A DNA stretch of 64,000 nucleotides, taken from contig CBDEHK010000001.1 in assembly GCA_965238305.1 (NCBI GenBank), forward strand, positions 186,001 to 250,000, written 5' to 3'. Positions 8,938-17,786 of this stretch are shown here, in pieces. Made by a program: the position numbers and the translations under genes. Positions within the stretch are counted from its first letter, which is position 1; every line of letters starts with the position of its first letter. This stretch comes from CBDCGJ01 sp965238305 (GTDB taxonomy: Bacteria; Pseudomonadota; Alphaproteobacteria; GCA-2731375). The notes below the pieces were generated by a model. The model was not told the DNA's origin, did no database searches, and worked only from the letters and a program-made list of their open reading frames with translations.

Positions 8938-9483
8938 TTGGCGCATCCCAAAGGCTCCGTTGAAATAATGTATTCCGCCGGGGAAATCGCCGCTCGCGTC
9001 GATATTTTGGCCGGCGAAATTGTCGATGCCCTGGGTCGCGACGTCATTGTCGTCGCCGTTTTAAAGGGCAGCTTTGTCTTCACCGCCGATCTGCTACGCG
9101 CGATGCATCACAAAGGGGCACATCCACTTATCGATTTCATGACTTTATCGAGTTACGGTAAGGGCATGGAAAGCAGCGGCAAAGTCATGGTCACGCGCGA
9201 CATCACCGATGATGTGGCCGGCCGCAAAGTGCTGTTGGTTGATGATATCTTGGAATCCGGTCGCACTTTGGCGTTCGCCAAACAATTGCTCGACGAACGC
9301 GGCGCCGATAGCGTCGACATCGCAGTATTACTGGAAAAACCCGGCAAACGAAAAGCCGATTTGGATGCCAATTATGTTGGCTTTGTCATTCCCGACAAAT
9401 TCGTCGTCGGCTACGGTCTCGATTATGCCCATAATTTCCGTGAGTTGCCCTATATTGGCGTGTTGTCGCTGGAAGAAGATTAA
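8938..9483 (+). CDS. hpt: Hypoxanthine phosphoribosyltransferase
   Basis: The protein has 181 residues and a TTG start at 8938; the GGAGG a few bases upstream and the immediate MAHPKGSVEIMYSAGEI family N-terminus support it. VVVAVLKGSFVFTADLL is the PPi-binding loop region and VLLVDDILESGRT (Asp102-Asp103) the PRPP-binding signature of purine phosphoribosyltransferases. It salvages hypoxanthine and guanine to IMP and GMP in the cytoplasm. It is coupled to the zinc-ribbon gene (2-bp gap), and its 3' end overlaps the convergent HAD gene by 4 bp. Confidence 0.93.
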   Translation: MAHPKGSVEIMYSAGEIAARVDILAGEIVDALGRDVIVVAVLKGSFVFTADLLRAMHHKGAHPLIDFMTLSSYGKGMESSGKVMVTRDITDDVAGRKVLLVDDILESGRTLAFAKQLLDERGADSVDIAVLLEKPGKRKADLDANYVGFVIPDKFVVGYGLDYAHNFRELPYIGVLSLEED

Positions 9484-10142
9484 CCGGCATGCAAGCTGGA
9501 CAACTGGGTATAGAGCGTCTCCAGGTCATCGGCCAATTCATCATAGCCCGCTTCCGCCAGCTCTTCTCTTGAGCCATAACCATAGGTGACGCCGATGGCG
9601 TAAGCGCCTGAATAATGTGCTGCTTCACAGTCATGGCGTCGATCGCCGACCATGATCACGGTTGCCGGGTCTAGCCGTTCACGCTTCACAACATGGGCCA
9701 GCAAATCAGTTTTATTCCCAAGATGGCCATCCAATTCGGGACCGTAAACAACTTCGAAAATGTCGCTAAGGCCGAAATAATCGACAATCGGAATAGCGAA
9801 AGCTTTTGGTTTCGCGGTAACGATAAAAAGTTGCCAACCATCGGTTTTCAGGCGCACTAATAATTCTGGAATCCCGGGATAGAGGGTATTTTTGAACATC
9901 CATTTTTCGGTCGAAAAGCGGTGACGATAATGAGTTAACGCAGTCTCCGCCAAGTCGTCGTCATCCGTCTTCAACAATGTTTTGAAGGATTCCCGCAACG
10001 ACGGTCCGATGCACCAGGTCAATTCATCCGCAGCCGGCACTTCCTGGTTCATCTGCGCCAACGCATATTGGATGGAGCCGATGATACCCGGCTTCGGATC
10101 GGACAAAGTTCCGTCCAAATCGAAGAATATGGTTTGATACAT
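9480..10142 (-). CDS. HAD-superfamily phosphatase, phosphoglycolate phosphatase-like
   Basis: A 220-residue haloacid-dehalogenase-type phosphatase. Motif I is FFDLDGTLSD with nucleophile Asp8 and acid Asp10, an alpha-helical C1 cap follows, motif II is IVTAK, motif III the Lys in the same segment, and motif IV MVGDRRHDCEAA. The cap and the GYGSREEL segment near the C-terminus are typical of the Gph/PpaX group, which hydrolyses phosphoglycolate or pyrophosphate-like substrates. The exact substrate cannot be read from sequence. It is convergent with hpt and lies downstream of the DUF4175 gene. Confidence 0.85.
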   Translation of the reverse strand: MYQTIFFDLDGTLSDPKPGIIGSIQYALAQMNQEVPAADELTWCIGPSLRESFKTLLKTDDDDLAETALTHYRHRFSTEKWMFKNTLYPGIPELLVRLKTDGWQLFIVTAKPKAFAIPIVDYFGLSDIFEVVYGPELDGHLGNKTDLLAHVVKRERLDPATVIMVGDRRHDCEAAHYSGAYAIGVTYGYGSREELAEAGYDELADDLETLYTQLSSLHAG

Positions 10143-10191
10143 GAAATCGGGCCTAATGAAACCAGCAAGCGATGGCTTAAACTTATAAGGC

Positions 10192-12687
10192 CTAAAATGG
10201 TTGGATCAAGCGGTCAATATAGTTTAGTTCAAGTTTTGGCCGCTCGCGTTCGCCGGCGCGTTTGCGCAATTCGTTGAGGATCTGGCGAGCCCGCTGCACT
10301 TCACTCTCTGTCGGAATACGGACAAAGCTAGAATCCAGGCCGCCGCTTTGCCGCGGCCGCCCGGAGGGATCTTCGCCCGTATTGTTGCCGGCGGAGCCTT
10401 GGCCTTCTTCCCCTTGCTCGCCAGCGCCCTGCGTCATTATCGAACGGATACCTTTCGCCAGCTGATCTATGGCTTGGCCTTGCGACGACATCGCCTGATT
10501 ATTATTACCGCCTTGCAAGGATTCACGGGCATCCCGCATGGCCCGTTCCGCCTTACCCAAGGGATCGGGGATTTGGCCGGCGCCCTCACCCAGCCGGCGC
10601 ATCAATTCGCCCAATTGTTTGCGCAAGGCTTCTTGTTGCCGAGCCAGGGACTCCGCCGATGGCTCACCTTGTTGGCTTGGTTGCTGGCCCGGTTGTCCCT
10701 GTTGCTGACCGGGATTTCGCCGTCCTTGCTGCATACGCCCGCCGTTGGAGGGACGCTGGCGATTGCCTTGCAAGGTCTTGTCCATCAATTCCTGCTGCTG
10801 GCGCATCATCTCGTTCAGCTGGCGCGTTGCTTCGTTCATTTGATTTTGACTGTTATTCTGACCGAATTGCGGGTTGGATTGAAGATTTTCCAACATCGCA
10901 CGCATTTGCCGTAACATTTCCATGGCCGCGTCTTTGGCGCCAAGTTTTGACAATTCCTGCATGCGTCGCAGCATATCCTGAAGCTCCTCCCGGCGAATCT
11001 GTTGTGCTTTGGAATCCATTTCCTGGCCGATTTCGCCTTCTTGAGCTCTTTTCATTGCCTCTTCAGTCATGGCCTGCAGGAAATCGTTCATCGCCCGGGA
11101 GAGTTCTTCGGTTAAGCGAGCGATCTCTTCATCACTGGCGTCGCGCGCCAGTGCATCCATCAGCGCATCTTCGGCTTGCCGCAATCGTCTCTCTGCCAGC
11201 GACAATTTACCATCTTCAACCCGAAGTGCGAGGTCCCAGAGCAGACGGCGGGAAGATACAGCAGCTGCAATCGATTTGTCGTAGCGCAAACGTGCAACAA
11301 CTGACGCCAGCCCCAGCACCACGGTAAAATCATGATCAAACGCCGCCGGTACCTGACGGATCGCCGCCAAGGCCCGCGCGACCCGGTCCCGTCGCCTTGG
11401 ATTACGGGTCAATTGTTTACGCTGCTCGATCATCGCGCGGGCCACTGGGTGGCGAAAATTGCGCTCCGGCAATAGGATCGACACCACTGCCGACTGTCCG
11501 ATCTGTTCAGCATAATCTTCGGCTTCCAAATGCAGATTGACCTGCAAGCCGGCCCAGGGATGCCCCGTCAGGTCATTGTAATAGGTTTCGGCCAGATCTT
11601 TTTGACCGTCCGAATTTTCTCTGAACGTGAGCGCCAATGCAAAATTATTCAGGGCGCCGAGCGGAGATTTCAGCGCCTGGTCGCCTTCGTTCAAATCGAT
11701 CTTCAGCCGCAGTCCGGCAAGGCCGTAATCGTCGTTCGCTTCGACATCGAGTTTAAGAGCGCCGCGCACCGATTGCCCGGGCGGTGTGATCAGGCGGACC
11801 GTCGGCGTCTGATCCGGAACTAGCCGCAAGGGCCAATGGGCGCGTTCCGCAGTACCTTGTTGAATTGTCAGGGCGCTACCTTCGGTCAACACCATTTCCA
11901 GTTCATTGTTCAATGCGTCGACCCGCTTGAAGGGTTTGTTTTCTGCTTCGGCGATTACTAAAACTGCGTCGCCTCGGCCCCCATAAAGCCGGACAAAAAG
12001 TTCGCTATTGACTGGTACTACCAGTTCCTCGATAGCGGCTTTACCTGCCGCCGCGGTCAAATGCAACGGCGCCAAGCCGGTATAGGCAGGCGGATTAACC
12101 CAGGCTTCTACCTTGATCGCGGGCACCGGTTCACCGGGTATAGTGGGGGACAATGCCTGCGCCAATCGTGGTCCGAATTCGCCGCCAGCGCTGATCAAGG
12201 AAATCGCTAACAATAGAAAAACCCCGGCACGCAACGCATAGGGGTCTTTCGCCGGCAAGCCCGGCCGCGGTAGACCAACTTTCAGATTTTGGATTGCCAG
12301 CGCCATGCGCATCCGATGCACCCGCCAAAGTACTTGGGTTTCTCTGTTGGTGCCACCGCCGCTCAAGGGGTCGCGCAGCGCCACCAACGGACGATGCAAC
12401 ATCTCACTATCGAGCTCGAGGCGTCGTTCGGCGGCTTCATTGTTTGGCCAAACCAAACGTCGCGACCCCCAAAGCAAAGCTAATAGGAAGAGCAAGGCAA
12501 GTAAAACAACGACAATAAGATGCGGCCAGCCGGGGAAATACGCTGCTAAATCAGCGCCGGCATAGGCTAGAAACAAACCCGCAACCAGCATCGCTGGTGC
12601 GAAGGCGAGCCAGAACCCTTCCCACAACAACGCCAATTTCGCCAAGATCATTTTGGCGTGAAATTTTCCTTCAAACCCCACCGGCAT
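10192..12687 (-). CDS. TIGR02302/DUF4175-family large membrane protein
   Basis: An 831-residue alphaproteobacterial protein. Hydrophobic segments lie at about 20-45, 50-68 and 150-170. A beta-rich region (about 180-420) contains VEAWVNPPAYTGLAP and VKLITPPG-like strands, and a long helical, Gln/Met-rich segment (about 530-680) carries a low-complexity QQ/GQ/PGQQ stretch. The conserved C-terminus has LDSSFVRIPTESEVQRARQIL and RLIQPF. The family is known only as DUF4175 and its function is undescribed; architecture suggests an envelope-anchored protein with a coiled-coil cytoplasmic or periplasmic arm. An in-frame ATG at 12651 preceded by GAAGGAAAA is an alternative start. It lies 86 bp downstream of lysA. 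Confidence 0.85.
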   Translation of the reverse strand: MPVGFEGKFHAKMILAKLALLWEGFWLAFAPAMLVAGLFLAYAGADLAAYFPGWPHLIVVVLLALLFLLALLWGSRRLVWPNNEAAERRLELDSEMLHRPLVALRDPLSGGGTNRETQVLWRVHRMRMALAIQNLKVGLPRPGLPAKDPYALRAGVFLLLAISLISAGGEFGPRLAQALSPTIPGEPVPAIKVEAWVNPPAYTGLAPLHLTAAAGKAAIEELVVPVNSELFVRLYGGRGDAVLVIAEAENKPFKRVDALNNELEMVLTEGSALTIQQGTAERAHWPLRLVPDQTPTVRLITPPGQSVRGALKLDVEANDDYGLAGLRLKIDLNEGDQALKSPLGALNNFALALTFRENSDGQKDLAETYYNDLTGHPWAGLQVNLHLEAEDYAEQIGQSAVVSILLPERNFRHPVARAMIEQRKQLTRNPRRRDRVARALAAIRQVPAAFDHDFTVVLGLASVVARLRYDKSIAAAVSSRRLLWDLALRVEDGKLSLAERRLRQAEDALMDALARDASDEEIARLTEELSRAMNDFLQAMTEEAMKRAQEGEIGQEMDSKAQQIRREELQDMLRRMQELSKLGAKDAAMEMLRQMRAMLENLQSNPQFGQNNSQNQMNEATRQLNEMMRQQQELMDKTLQGNRQRPSNGGRMQQGRRNPGQQQGQPGQQPSQQGEPSAESLARQQEALRKQLGELMRRLGEGAGQIPDPLGKAERAMRDARESLQGGNNNQAMSSQGQAIDQLAKGIRSIMTQGAGEQGEEGQGSAGNNTGEDPSGRPRQSGGLDSSFVRIPTESEVQRARQILNELRKRAGERERPKLELNYIDRLIQPF

Positions 12688-12773
12688 CCATCCTAATTTA
12701 GTCAGGTAATGCAGCTCTTAACTACATATTGTACAATCTTAGCACAAATAAGGCGCGGGCAGAATGACCGGTT

Positions 12774-14030
12774 TTATAACCAGTTCGGGATCGGCTCGTG
12801 CGTTATCAGTTCTTCGATCTCCATGCGTTCGCGAACAACCGCAAAGTGATCGCCCTTGACCAAAACTTCCGGAATCAAGGGGCGACTATTGTATGTCGAA
12901 GACATCACTGCCGAATAGGCCCCAGCCGAGCGAATAGCGATCAAATCATCGGGAGCGAGCGGCGGCATTTTGCGTTTTTCCGCAAATCGGTCCGTACTTT
13001 CGCAGATTGGACCGACCAGATCGACTTCCGACCAGACAGCACCAGGAGCCGCTTCAACCACTGGCTCGAAAGTATGATGAGCCTGATAAAGTGCCGGGCG
13101 GATTAGATCATTCATGGCGCTATCGAGGACTACAAACCGCCGCGCTTCGTCCTTCACGTAAACCACTTGCGTGACCAGGATACCCGCATTGCCGACCATC
13201 ACCCGACCCGGTTCACAAACCAGCTTGATGTCGATCTCGGCGGTCACTCGTTTTGCCATCGCCGCATAGTCGGCAATCGTCATCGGCTCTTCATCATCGT
13301 AGGTGATGCCAAGGCCACCGCCCAGATCGAAATGACTGATGTTGTGACCACGACCGCGTAATTCCTTGATCAGGTCGACAACCCGTGTGAATGCCGCTTC
13401 AAGCGGTCCAAGTTCGGTTAGTTGTGAGCCGATATGCAGCGCGATACTGCTGATATTCAGCCCTGGCAAGCCGGCGGCGAGATCGTAAATATCGAGAACC
13501 CGGTCCCAGGGGATCCCAAATTTGTCTTCCTTGCGACCGGTGCTGATATGAGTATGGGTTTTTGCATCAACATCCGGATTGACCCGGACAGCGATATTCG
13601 CAATTGCCCCTTTGCTCGCTGCAACTTCGCTTAGAGCCTCCAATTCCGGTACGCTTTCGACATTGAACTGGAAAATACCTGCGTCGATGGCCCTGGCCAT
13701 TTCCGCACGGGTTTTTCCGACGCCGGCAAAGACGATCATTTCTGGTGCGATCCCAGCGGCAATAGCGCGATCCATCTCACCGATCGAAACGACATCGGCA
13801 CCGGCACCTAGATCGCCAAATATCTTGATCACCGCTTGGTTCGAATTCGCTTTCATGGCGTAGCAGATCATCGTATCACTGTCGGCGAAGGCGTCTTCAA
13901 AGGCCTTATACTGTGCCGCCATGGCGGCATAGGAATAACAATAAAAAGGTGTGCCGACGGCGGCGGCAAGGGTCGGCAGAGCGACATTTTCGGCATGCAA
14001 TATGCCATTGCGGTAAGTGAATGCGGTCAT
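12774..14030 (-). CDS. lysA: Diaminopimelate decarboxylase
   Basis: A fold-type III PLP enzyme of 418 residues. The PLP lysine is in CYAMKANSN (Lys60); the glycine-rich phosphate loop is HFDLGGGLGI; CEPGR binds the PLP phosphate; and GPICESTD supplies the active-site Cys from the partner subunit. RSAGAYSAVMSSTYN closes the family pattern. It decarboxylates meso-diaminopimelate to L-lysine, the last lysine step. Gene order argH-lptM-lysA-DUF4175 is common in Rhodospirillales and related alphaproteobacteria and suggests one transcript. Confidence 0.95.
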   Translation of the reverse strand: MTAFTYRNGILHAENVALPTLAAAVGTPFYCYSYAAMAAQYKAFEDAFADSDTMICYAMKANSNQAVIKIFGDLGAGADVVSIGEMDRAIAAGIAPEMIVFAGVGKTRAEMARAIDAGIFQFNVESVPELEALSEVAASKGAIANIAVRVNPDVDAKTHTHISTGRKEDKFGIPWDRVLDIYDLAAGLPGLNISSIALHIGSQLTELGPLEAAFTRVVDLIKELRGRGHNISHFDLGGGLGITYDDEEPMTIADYAAMAKRVTAEIDIKLVCEPGRVMVGNAGILVTQVVYVKDEARRFVVLDSAMNDLIRPALYQAHHTFEPVVEAAPGAVWSEVDLVGPICESTDRFAEKRKMPPLAPDDLIAIRSAGAYSAVMSSTYNSRPLIPEVLVKGDHFAVVRERMEIEELITHEPIPNWL

Positions 14031-14043
14031 GATCGTATCCGGT

Positions 14044-14205
14044 CTATTCGCTAGGCGTTTTCTTTTTTGTTTCGTCTTCTTTCTTCTCCTCTACCCGTTT
14101 CAATGGACCTTTACGACCACAGGCAGCGATGGCCAGTACGGGCAGGATCGATAGAGAAGAAACCAATTTTCGCCGGCTCATTAAAGCTGTCATTTTTACC
14201 ATCAT
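14044..14205 (-). CDS. lptM: Small lipoprotein LptM (YifL-like)
   Basis: A gene of 54 codons that is easily missed. Its ATG at 14205 overlaps the argH stop as ATGA. The product has a basic start (SRRK), a hydrophobic stretch and the lipobox IAAC (Cys29), followed directly by GRKGPL, the hallmark of LptM/YifL lipoproteins, and a short charged Lys/Glu tail. In E. coli LptM assists disulfide maturation of the LptD translocon for lipopolysaccharide at the outer membrane. The position between argH and lysA supports the call, since this family commonly precedes lysA-dapF. It begins in the argH transcript and ends 13 bp before lysA. Confidence 0.85.
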   Translation of the reverse strand: MMVKMTALMSRRKLVSSLSILPVLAIAACGRKGPLKRVEEKKEDETKKKTPSE

Positions 14206-15602
14206 GACAAGCGCTCCCGGGCCGCCTTGATCGCATCGCGAATCTGCACCGGCGCGGTGCCGCCAAAACTGGTGCGGCTGGCGATCGAATTTTCGGGACT
14301 TAGGACATCGAAAATTTCGTTTGTAATGCCTTTTTCGACGCTTTGCATTTGGGTCAGCGAAAGCTGATCGAGATCTTTGCCGTCACTTTCCGCCAGCGCC
14401 ACCAGCTCCCCGGTAATATGATGCGCGTCACGGAAAGGCAGGCCCAGCATCCGCACCAGCCAATCGGCTAAATCGGTCGCGGTCGCGAAGCCGCTACCGG
14501 CATCGGCCGCCAGAACCTCTCTATTCACCGTCATATCTCGGATCATCCCTGTCATTACCGGCACGGTTAGGACCATGGTATCAACAGCGTCGAAAACCGC
14601 TTCCTTGTCTTCCTGCATGTCTTTCATGAAGGTCAGCGGCAATCCCTTCATCATTACCATCACGCTGTTTAAATGGCCAATAACCCGGCCGGTCTTGCCA
14701 CGCACCAATTCGGCGGCATCAGGATTTTTCTTCTGCGGCATGATTGAAGAGCCAGTGGAGAAGGCGTCGCTCAATTGAATATATTTGAACTGCGCCGAGG
14801 ACCAATAAACCAACTCTTCTGCCAACCGTGACAGATGCACAGACAAAATCGATGCAGCGGCGAGAAATTCCATCGCGAAGTCCCGAGAAGCCACAGAATC
14901 CAGCGAATTTCGGGTTGGTCGGTCGAAACCCAAAGCCTTGGCGGTGGCGTGGCGGTCGATGGGAAATGAGGTGCCGGCCAAGGCCGCCGCCCCCAATGGC
15001 GATTCATTCAAGCGTGCGCGACAATCCTGTAGGCGCCCCAAATCGCGCTCGATCATTTCGGCATAAGCCATCATATGGTGGCCGAAGGTGGTTGGTTGCG
15101 CCACTTGCATATGGGTGAAGCCGGGCATCACCCAATCCACCGTCGCTTCCGCCCGGTCGATCAAAGCGCTGGCGAGATTATTCGTTTCAACCAGCAAATA
15201 ATCAATTTCGTCACGTAACCAAAGCCGGAAATCGGTCACCACCTGATCGTTGCGCGAACGTCCGGTATGCAAGCGGCCGGCGGCATCACCAATGATCTCT
15301 TTAAGCCGGTTTTCCACATTCATGTGGATGTCTTCCAATGCGGCGGAGAAGACAAACTCACCGGCCTCGATCTCCGCTTCGACTTGATCAAGTCCTTTCA
15401 AAATAGCGTGACCATCGTCAGCCGCTATGATGTCTTGTGCAACCAGCATGTTACAGTGCGCCCGGCTGCCGGCGATGTCTTGGCGATAAAGGCGTTTATC
15501 AAAATCGATGGAGGCGTTGATCCGCTCCATGATATCGGCGACGCCTGTGACAAAACGACCGCCCCAAAGGGCATTGACTTGCGTTGACCGCTTTTCGGTC
15601 AT
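14202..15602 (-). CDS. argH: Argininosuccinate lyase
   Basis: The protein has 466 residues from the ATG at 15602 (MTEKRSTQVNALWGGRF is the usual N-terminus; the longer frame begins at a TTG without ribosome site). The fumarase/aspartase-superfamily signature GSSIMPQKKNPD carries the catalytic Ser loop; TGRSRNDQV and FTHMQVAQP are the other two conserved blocks with the catalytic His. It splits argininosuccinate to arginine and fumarate. It is head of the argH-lptM-lysA unit and divergent from tlpA with only 36 bp between the two starts. Confidence 0.95.
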   Translation of the reverse strand: MTEKRSTQVNALWGGRFVTGVADIMERINASIDFDKRLYRQDIAGSRAHCNMLVAQDIIAADDGHAILKGLDQVEAEIEAGEFVFSAALEDIHMNVENRLKEIIGDAAGRLHTGRSRNDQVVTDFRLWLRDEIDYLLVETNNLASALIDRAEATVDWVMPGFTHMQVAQPTTFGHHMMAYAEMIERDLGRLQDCRARLNESPLGAAALAGTSFPIDRHATAKALGFDRPTRNSLDSVASRDFAMEFLAAASILSVHLSRLAEELVYWSSAQFKYIQLSDAFSTGSSIMPQKKNPDAAELVRGKTGRVIGHLNSVMVMMKGLPLTFMKDMQEDKEAVFDAVDTMVLTVPVMTGMIRDMTVNREVLAADAGSGFATATDLADWLVRMLGLPFRDAHHITGELVALAESDGKDLDQLSLTQMQSVEKGITNEIFDVLSPENSIASRTSFGGTAPVQIRDAIKAARERLS

Positions 15603-15638
15603 AGGTAGTACCTCAACGGAAATTAGATGGCTCAATAA

Positions 15639-16226
15639 ATGAAGTACTCAAATAGCATGACCAAGGGGCTTCTGGCGATGGCTTTCCTTGCCATTTTGTC
15701 AATTTCTGCGCTGGCGATCTCGGACCTATTTTCTCCTCTTTCGGCCGACGATGGAAAACCGCCGATGAGCGGCGCGATGGCTCATTTTACGCTTGCGAAG
15801 ACGCCGAAGCCGGTACCGGATATTTCCTTCCAAGATGGAGCGGAGAATAAGCGTTCGTTGGCAGAATGGCGCGGTAAAGTGGTGCTGTTAAATTTTTGGG
15901 CCACCTGGTGCGCGCCCTGCCGGCGGGAAATGCCGGCGCTTGATGCGCTGCAGGTAAAATTGGCGGCACAGGGATTTGAAGTGGTGGCGCTATCGAGTGA
16001 CCGCAAGGGATTCGATGCGATCAATCCGTTCTATAAAAAAATCGGCATCCAGAATCTCGCCCCCTATGCCGACACAACCATCAAAGCACAGCGCGCCTTT
16101 CGTATCATCGGCTTGCCGACGACTGTTTTGATCGACCGGGAAGGCCGCGAAGTTGGACGCATTGCCGGTCCGGCGGAATGGGACAACGACGATGCCATTG
16201 CCCTGATCGAACATTATTTACATTAA
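15639..16226 (+). CDS. tlpA: TlpA-family membrane-anchored thiol:disulfide oxidoreductase
   Basis: A 195-residue protein with one N-terminal membrane anchor (about 8-28) and a periplasmic thioredoxin domain. WATWCAPCRREMPAL holds the redox pair Cys91-Cys94, VVALSSDRKG and FRIIGLPTTVLIDREG with the cis-Pro complete the fold. TlpA proteins keep periplasmic Cys residues reduced, for example during cytochrome oxidase copper-site maturation. Its start lies 36 bp from the argH start on the other strand, the common alphaproteobacterial neighbourhood. An ATG at 15657 is the alternative start. Exact partner unknown. Confidence 0.88.
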   Translation: MKYSNSMTKGLLAMAFLAILSISALAISDLFSPLSADDGKPPMSGAMAHFTLAKTPKPVPDISFQDGAENKRSLAEWRGKVVLLNFWATWCAPCRREMPALDALQVKLAAQGFEVVALSSDRKGFDAINPFYKKIGIQNLAPYADTTIKAQRAFRIIGLPTTVLIDREGREVGRIAGPAEWDNDDAIALIEHYLH

Positions 16227-16287
16227 ACTTTGCTTGTTTTTGTGCCACACTGCCGGCAGCGATAGTCAAATTAGCTGCAAGGGGTGA

Positions 16288-16548
16288 ATGATGCATAGAC
16301 CACGCGAAATGATCAAAGAAAAGGAAAAGGTCAAAGTCCGTTTCATGGTCGGCGATATGAACTTGGTGGCCTTTGTCTATGCCGGTGGGCAAGAACGCGT
16401 GCTCGATATCCTCAATAATGACGACCGGTTTATCCCGATTGAAGTGCATGGAGAAATGCGCATCATCAACAAAGATGCGATCCAGTGGCTCATTCCGGAA
16501 GATCAGGAACGCATGGATTCCGGTCAAAGCACTGGCATGAAGCTTTAA
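16288..16548 (+). CDS. Conserved small protein of unknown function
   Basis: An 86-residue soluble protein; an AAGGGG site precedes two successive ATGs (16288 and 16291). After a charged start it has a beta-rich core with VRFMVGDMNLVAFVYAGGQERVLD, LNNDDRFIPIEV and INKDAIQWLIPED. The pattern R-[VL]-x-D-[IL]-LN-x(3)-F-[IL]-P recalls small single-domain proteins (perhaps the DUF6812 group) that accompany motility or secretion genes in some bacteria, but this link is from memory and no such genes are here. It is followed by a perfect palindrome and converges with the DUF1330 gene. Confidence 0.7.
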   Translation: MMHRPREMIKEKEKVKVRFMVGDMNLVAFVYAGGQERVLDILNNDDRFIPIEVHGEMRIINKDAIQWLIPEDQERMDSGQSTGMKL

Positions 16549-16550
16549 TT

Positions 16551-16587
16551 AATCACAATAAAAGTGTCAGACACTTTTATTGTGATT
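16551..16587. repeat. Perfect 18-bp palindrome between convergent genes
   Basis: Arms 16551-16568 and 16570-16587 are exact reverse complements with a single A between them; the core is AGTGTCAGACACT. It starts 2 bp after the upstream gene's stop and overlaps the stop codon of the convergent DUF1330 gene by 2 bp. Runs of A/T flank the GC core, so it can act as a bidirectional terminator. GTGTCAGACAC palindromes also recur in genomes carrying REP-associated transposases, making a REP-like origin possible. Confidence 0.7.
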
Positions 16588-16882
16588 ACTCGTCTAGTCC
16601 TTCGATCAAGAAAAAACTTCCCGTCGTGGCGGCGTGACGAATGCCGATGATTTTGCCATATTCTTCAGAATTGTAGAAATTCTGCGCCTGCTCATAACTG
16701 GGAAATTCAATAATAACGTTGCGGCTTTTGGGCGGCGTCCCTTCAAGATTTTCAACTTTTCCGCCGCGGACAATAAAACGACCGCCAAATTTCGCAATAA
16801 TGCCTGGAGTATGGGGCGTATAAGTCCCGTAATGATCCGCGTCGTTAACGTCTAAAGTGCCGACGATGTAAGCTTTTGCCAT
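16586..16882 (-). CDS. DUF1330 domain protein
   Basis: A single-domain protein of 98 residues in the dimeric alpha/beta-barrel superfamily. Y-x-TYTPHTPGIIAKFGGRF, VRGGKVENLEG and FPSYEQAQNFYNSEEY are the DUF1330 landmarks; Tyr and His positions at the cleft are kept. Family members are small cytoplasmic proteins of unproven function, sometimes linked to detoxification. The start codon is preceded by AAGGAC at a good distance. It follows the VOC gene on the same strand by 15 bp, so the two form an operon. Confidence 0.85.
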   Translation of the reverse strand: MAKAYIVGTLDVNDADHYGTYTPHTPGIIAKFGGRFIVRGGKVENLEGTPPKSRNVIIEFPSYEQAQNFYNSEEYGKIIGIRHAATTGSFFLIEGLDE

Positions 16883-16897
16883 GCCTCAAATGTCCTT

Positions 16898-17317
16898 CTA
16901 TGCAGATGCGTTATCAGCAGCTTTAATTTCTATTTGATTGCCGTCGAGGTCATGAAAATAGATCGACGCCGCAGTGCCCAAAGCACCATATCGGTCCTGC
17001 GCCGGATCGGTTTCAATGCCTTGTTCCGCCAGGAAGGTCCGGATCGCGGCTTCGTCGAAAGGCTCTACTCGCAAACAAAAATGATCAACATTGCGCGGGC
17101 CTTCATCTACTGGCCGGCCATCGCCACCCAGCGGTCCCGTCAAATCCACCAAATCGATGAGAAAATTGCCGCAGCGCAAATGATAAAGACCAAGATCGGG
17201 CCGCCGCCAGTCAACATCGCAGCCGACCACTTCCTCATAGAACTGAATACTTTTTTCCACATCTCGAACTCGCAGAACCAGATGGTCGAAGGCGGCGGGT
17301 TTGAACGGTCGGGCCAT
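16898..17317 (-). CDS. VOC-family (glyoxalase/dioxygenase-fold) protein
   Basis: A 139-residue vicinal-oxygen-chelate protein with two beta-alpha-beta-beta-beta modules. FDHLVLRVRDVEKSIQFYEEVVG carries the first metal-ligand His, VDHFCLRVE the second, and YFHDLDGNQIEI the terminal Glu ligand. This is the YaeR/fosfomycin-resistance-like subgroup, whose substrates differ widely, so no reaction is assigned. It forms a two-gene unit with the DUF1330 gene and is divergent from the cupin gene at 17388 across about 70 bp. Confidence 0.87.
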   Translation of the reverse strand: MARPFKPAAFDHLVLRVRDVEKSIQFYEEVVGCDVDWRRPDLGLYHLRCGNFLIDLVDLTGPLGGDGRPVDEGPRNVDHFCLRVEPFDEAAIRTFLAEQGIETDPAQDRYGALGTAASIYFHDLDGNQIEIKAADNASA

Positions 17318-17387
17318 TGCAAGCTCCTCAGGTTTCTAATAATAACCATATGGTGCAAGACGGCAAATAGACAAGCGGGAGAAAAAA

Positions 17388-17786
17388 ATGACCGAAGCGA
17401 TAGATGTCAAAAAAGAAATAGCCGATTTACCGATCCTAAACAGTCGTTCGGAAACAACGGAGGCAGAAGCAGACGCCGCCTTCGCAACTTTGGCGCCATT
17501 TGGTAACGGTGCCATCTTCGCCGGTAGTTTTTCCGGTCAAAGCCCGTGGGAAAAACATGCAAACGGCGATGAATTGGTGCAAATTCTGGACGGCGAGACG
17601 ACTTTAACCCTGCTGCTGGAAGACGGTGAAAAAGTCCTGCAAATGAAGGCAGGTGTGATCACGGTCGTGCCCCAGAACATCTGGCACCGTTTCAATGCGC
17701 CAGATGGTGTCACCGTTATGACCGCAACACCGCAACCAACCGACATCAGTTTTGCCGACGACCCCCGAAATGAAGATGCGGTTTGA
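17388..17786 (+). CDS. Cupin-domain protein
   Basis: A single cupin of 132 residues. Motif 1 is WEKHANGDELVQILDGETTL (metal ligands His, Glu) and motif 2 GVITVVPQNIWHRF (His). The long N-terminal segment (1-45) is not conserved sequence I recognise. GGGAGAAA stands just before the ATG. Small cupins of this type include isomerases, dioxygenases and binding proteins; the substrate cannot be judged. It lies between the VOC gene and a nitroreductase, each probably with its own promoter. Confidence 0.82.
   Translation: MTEAIDVKKEIADLPILNSRSETTEAEADAAFATLAPFGNGAIFAGSFSGQSPWEKHANGDELVQILDGETTLTLLLEDGEKVLQMKAGVITVVPQNIWHRFNAPDGVTVMTATPQPTDISFADDPRNEDAV

Noticed and set aside
10348..11327. Long plus-strand frames antisense to the DUF4175 gene
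   Set aside because: They result from the repetitive Gln/Met-rich codons of the real minus-strand gene.
12728..12737. ATTGTACAAT palindrome between lysA and the DUF4175 gene
   Set aside because: A 10-bp AT-rich palindrome is expected by chance and nothing ties it to a regulator.
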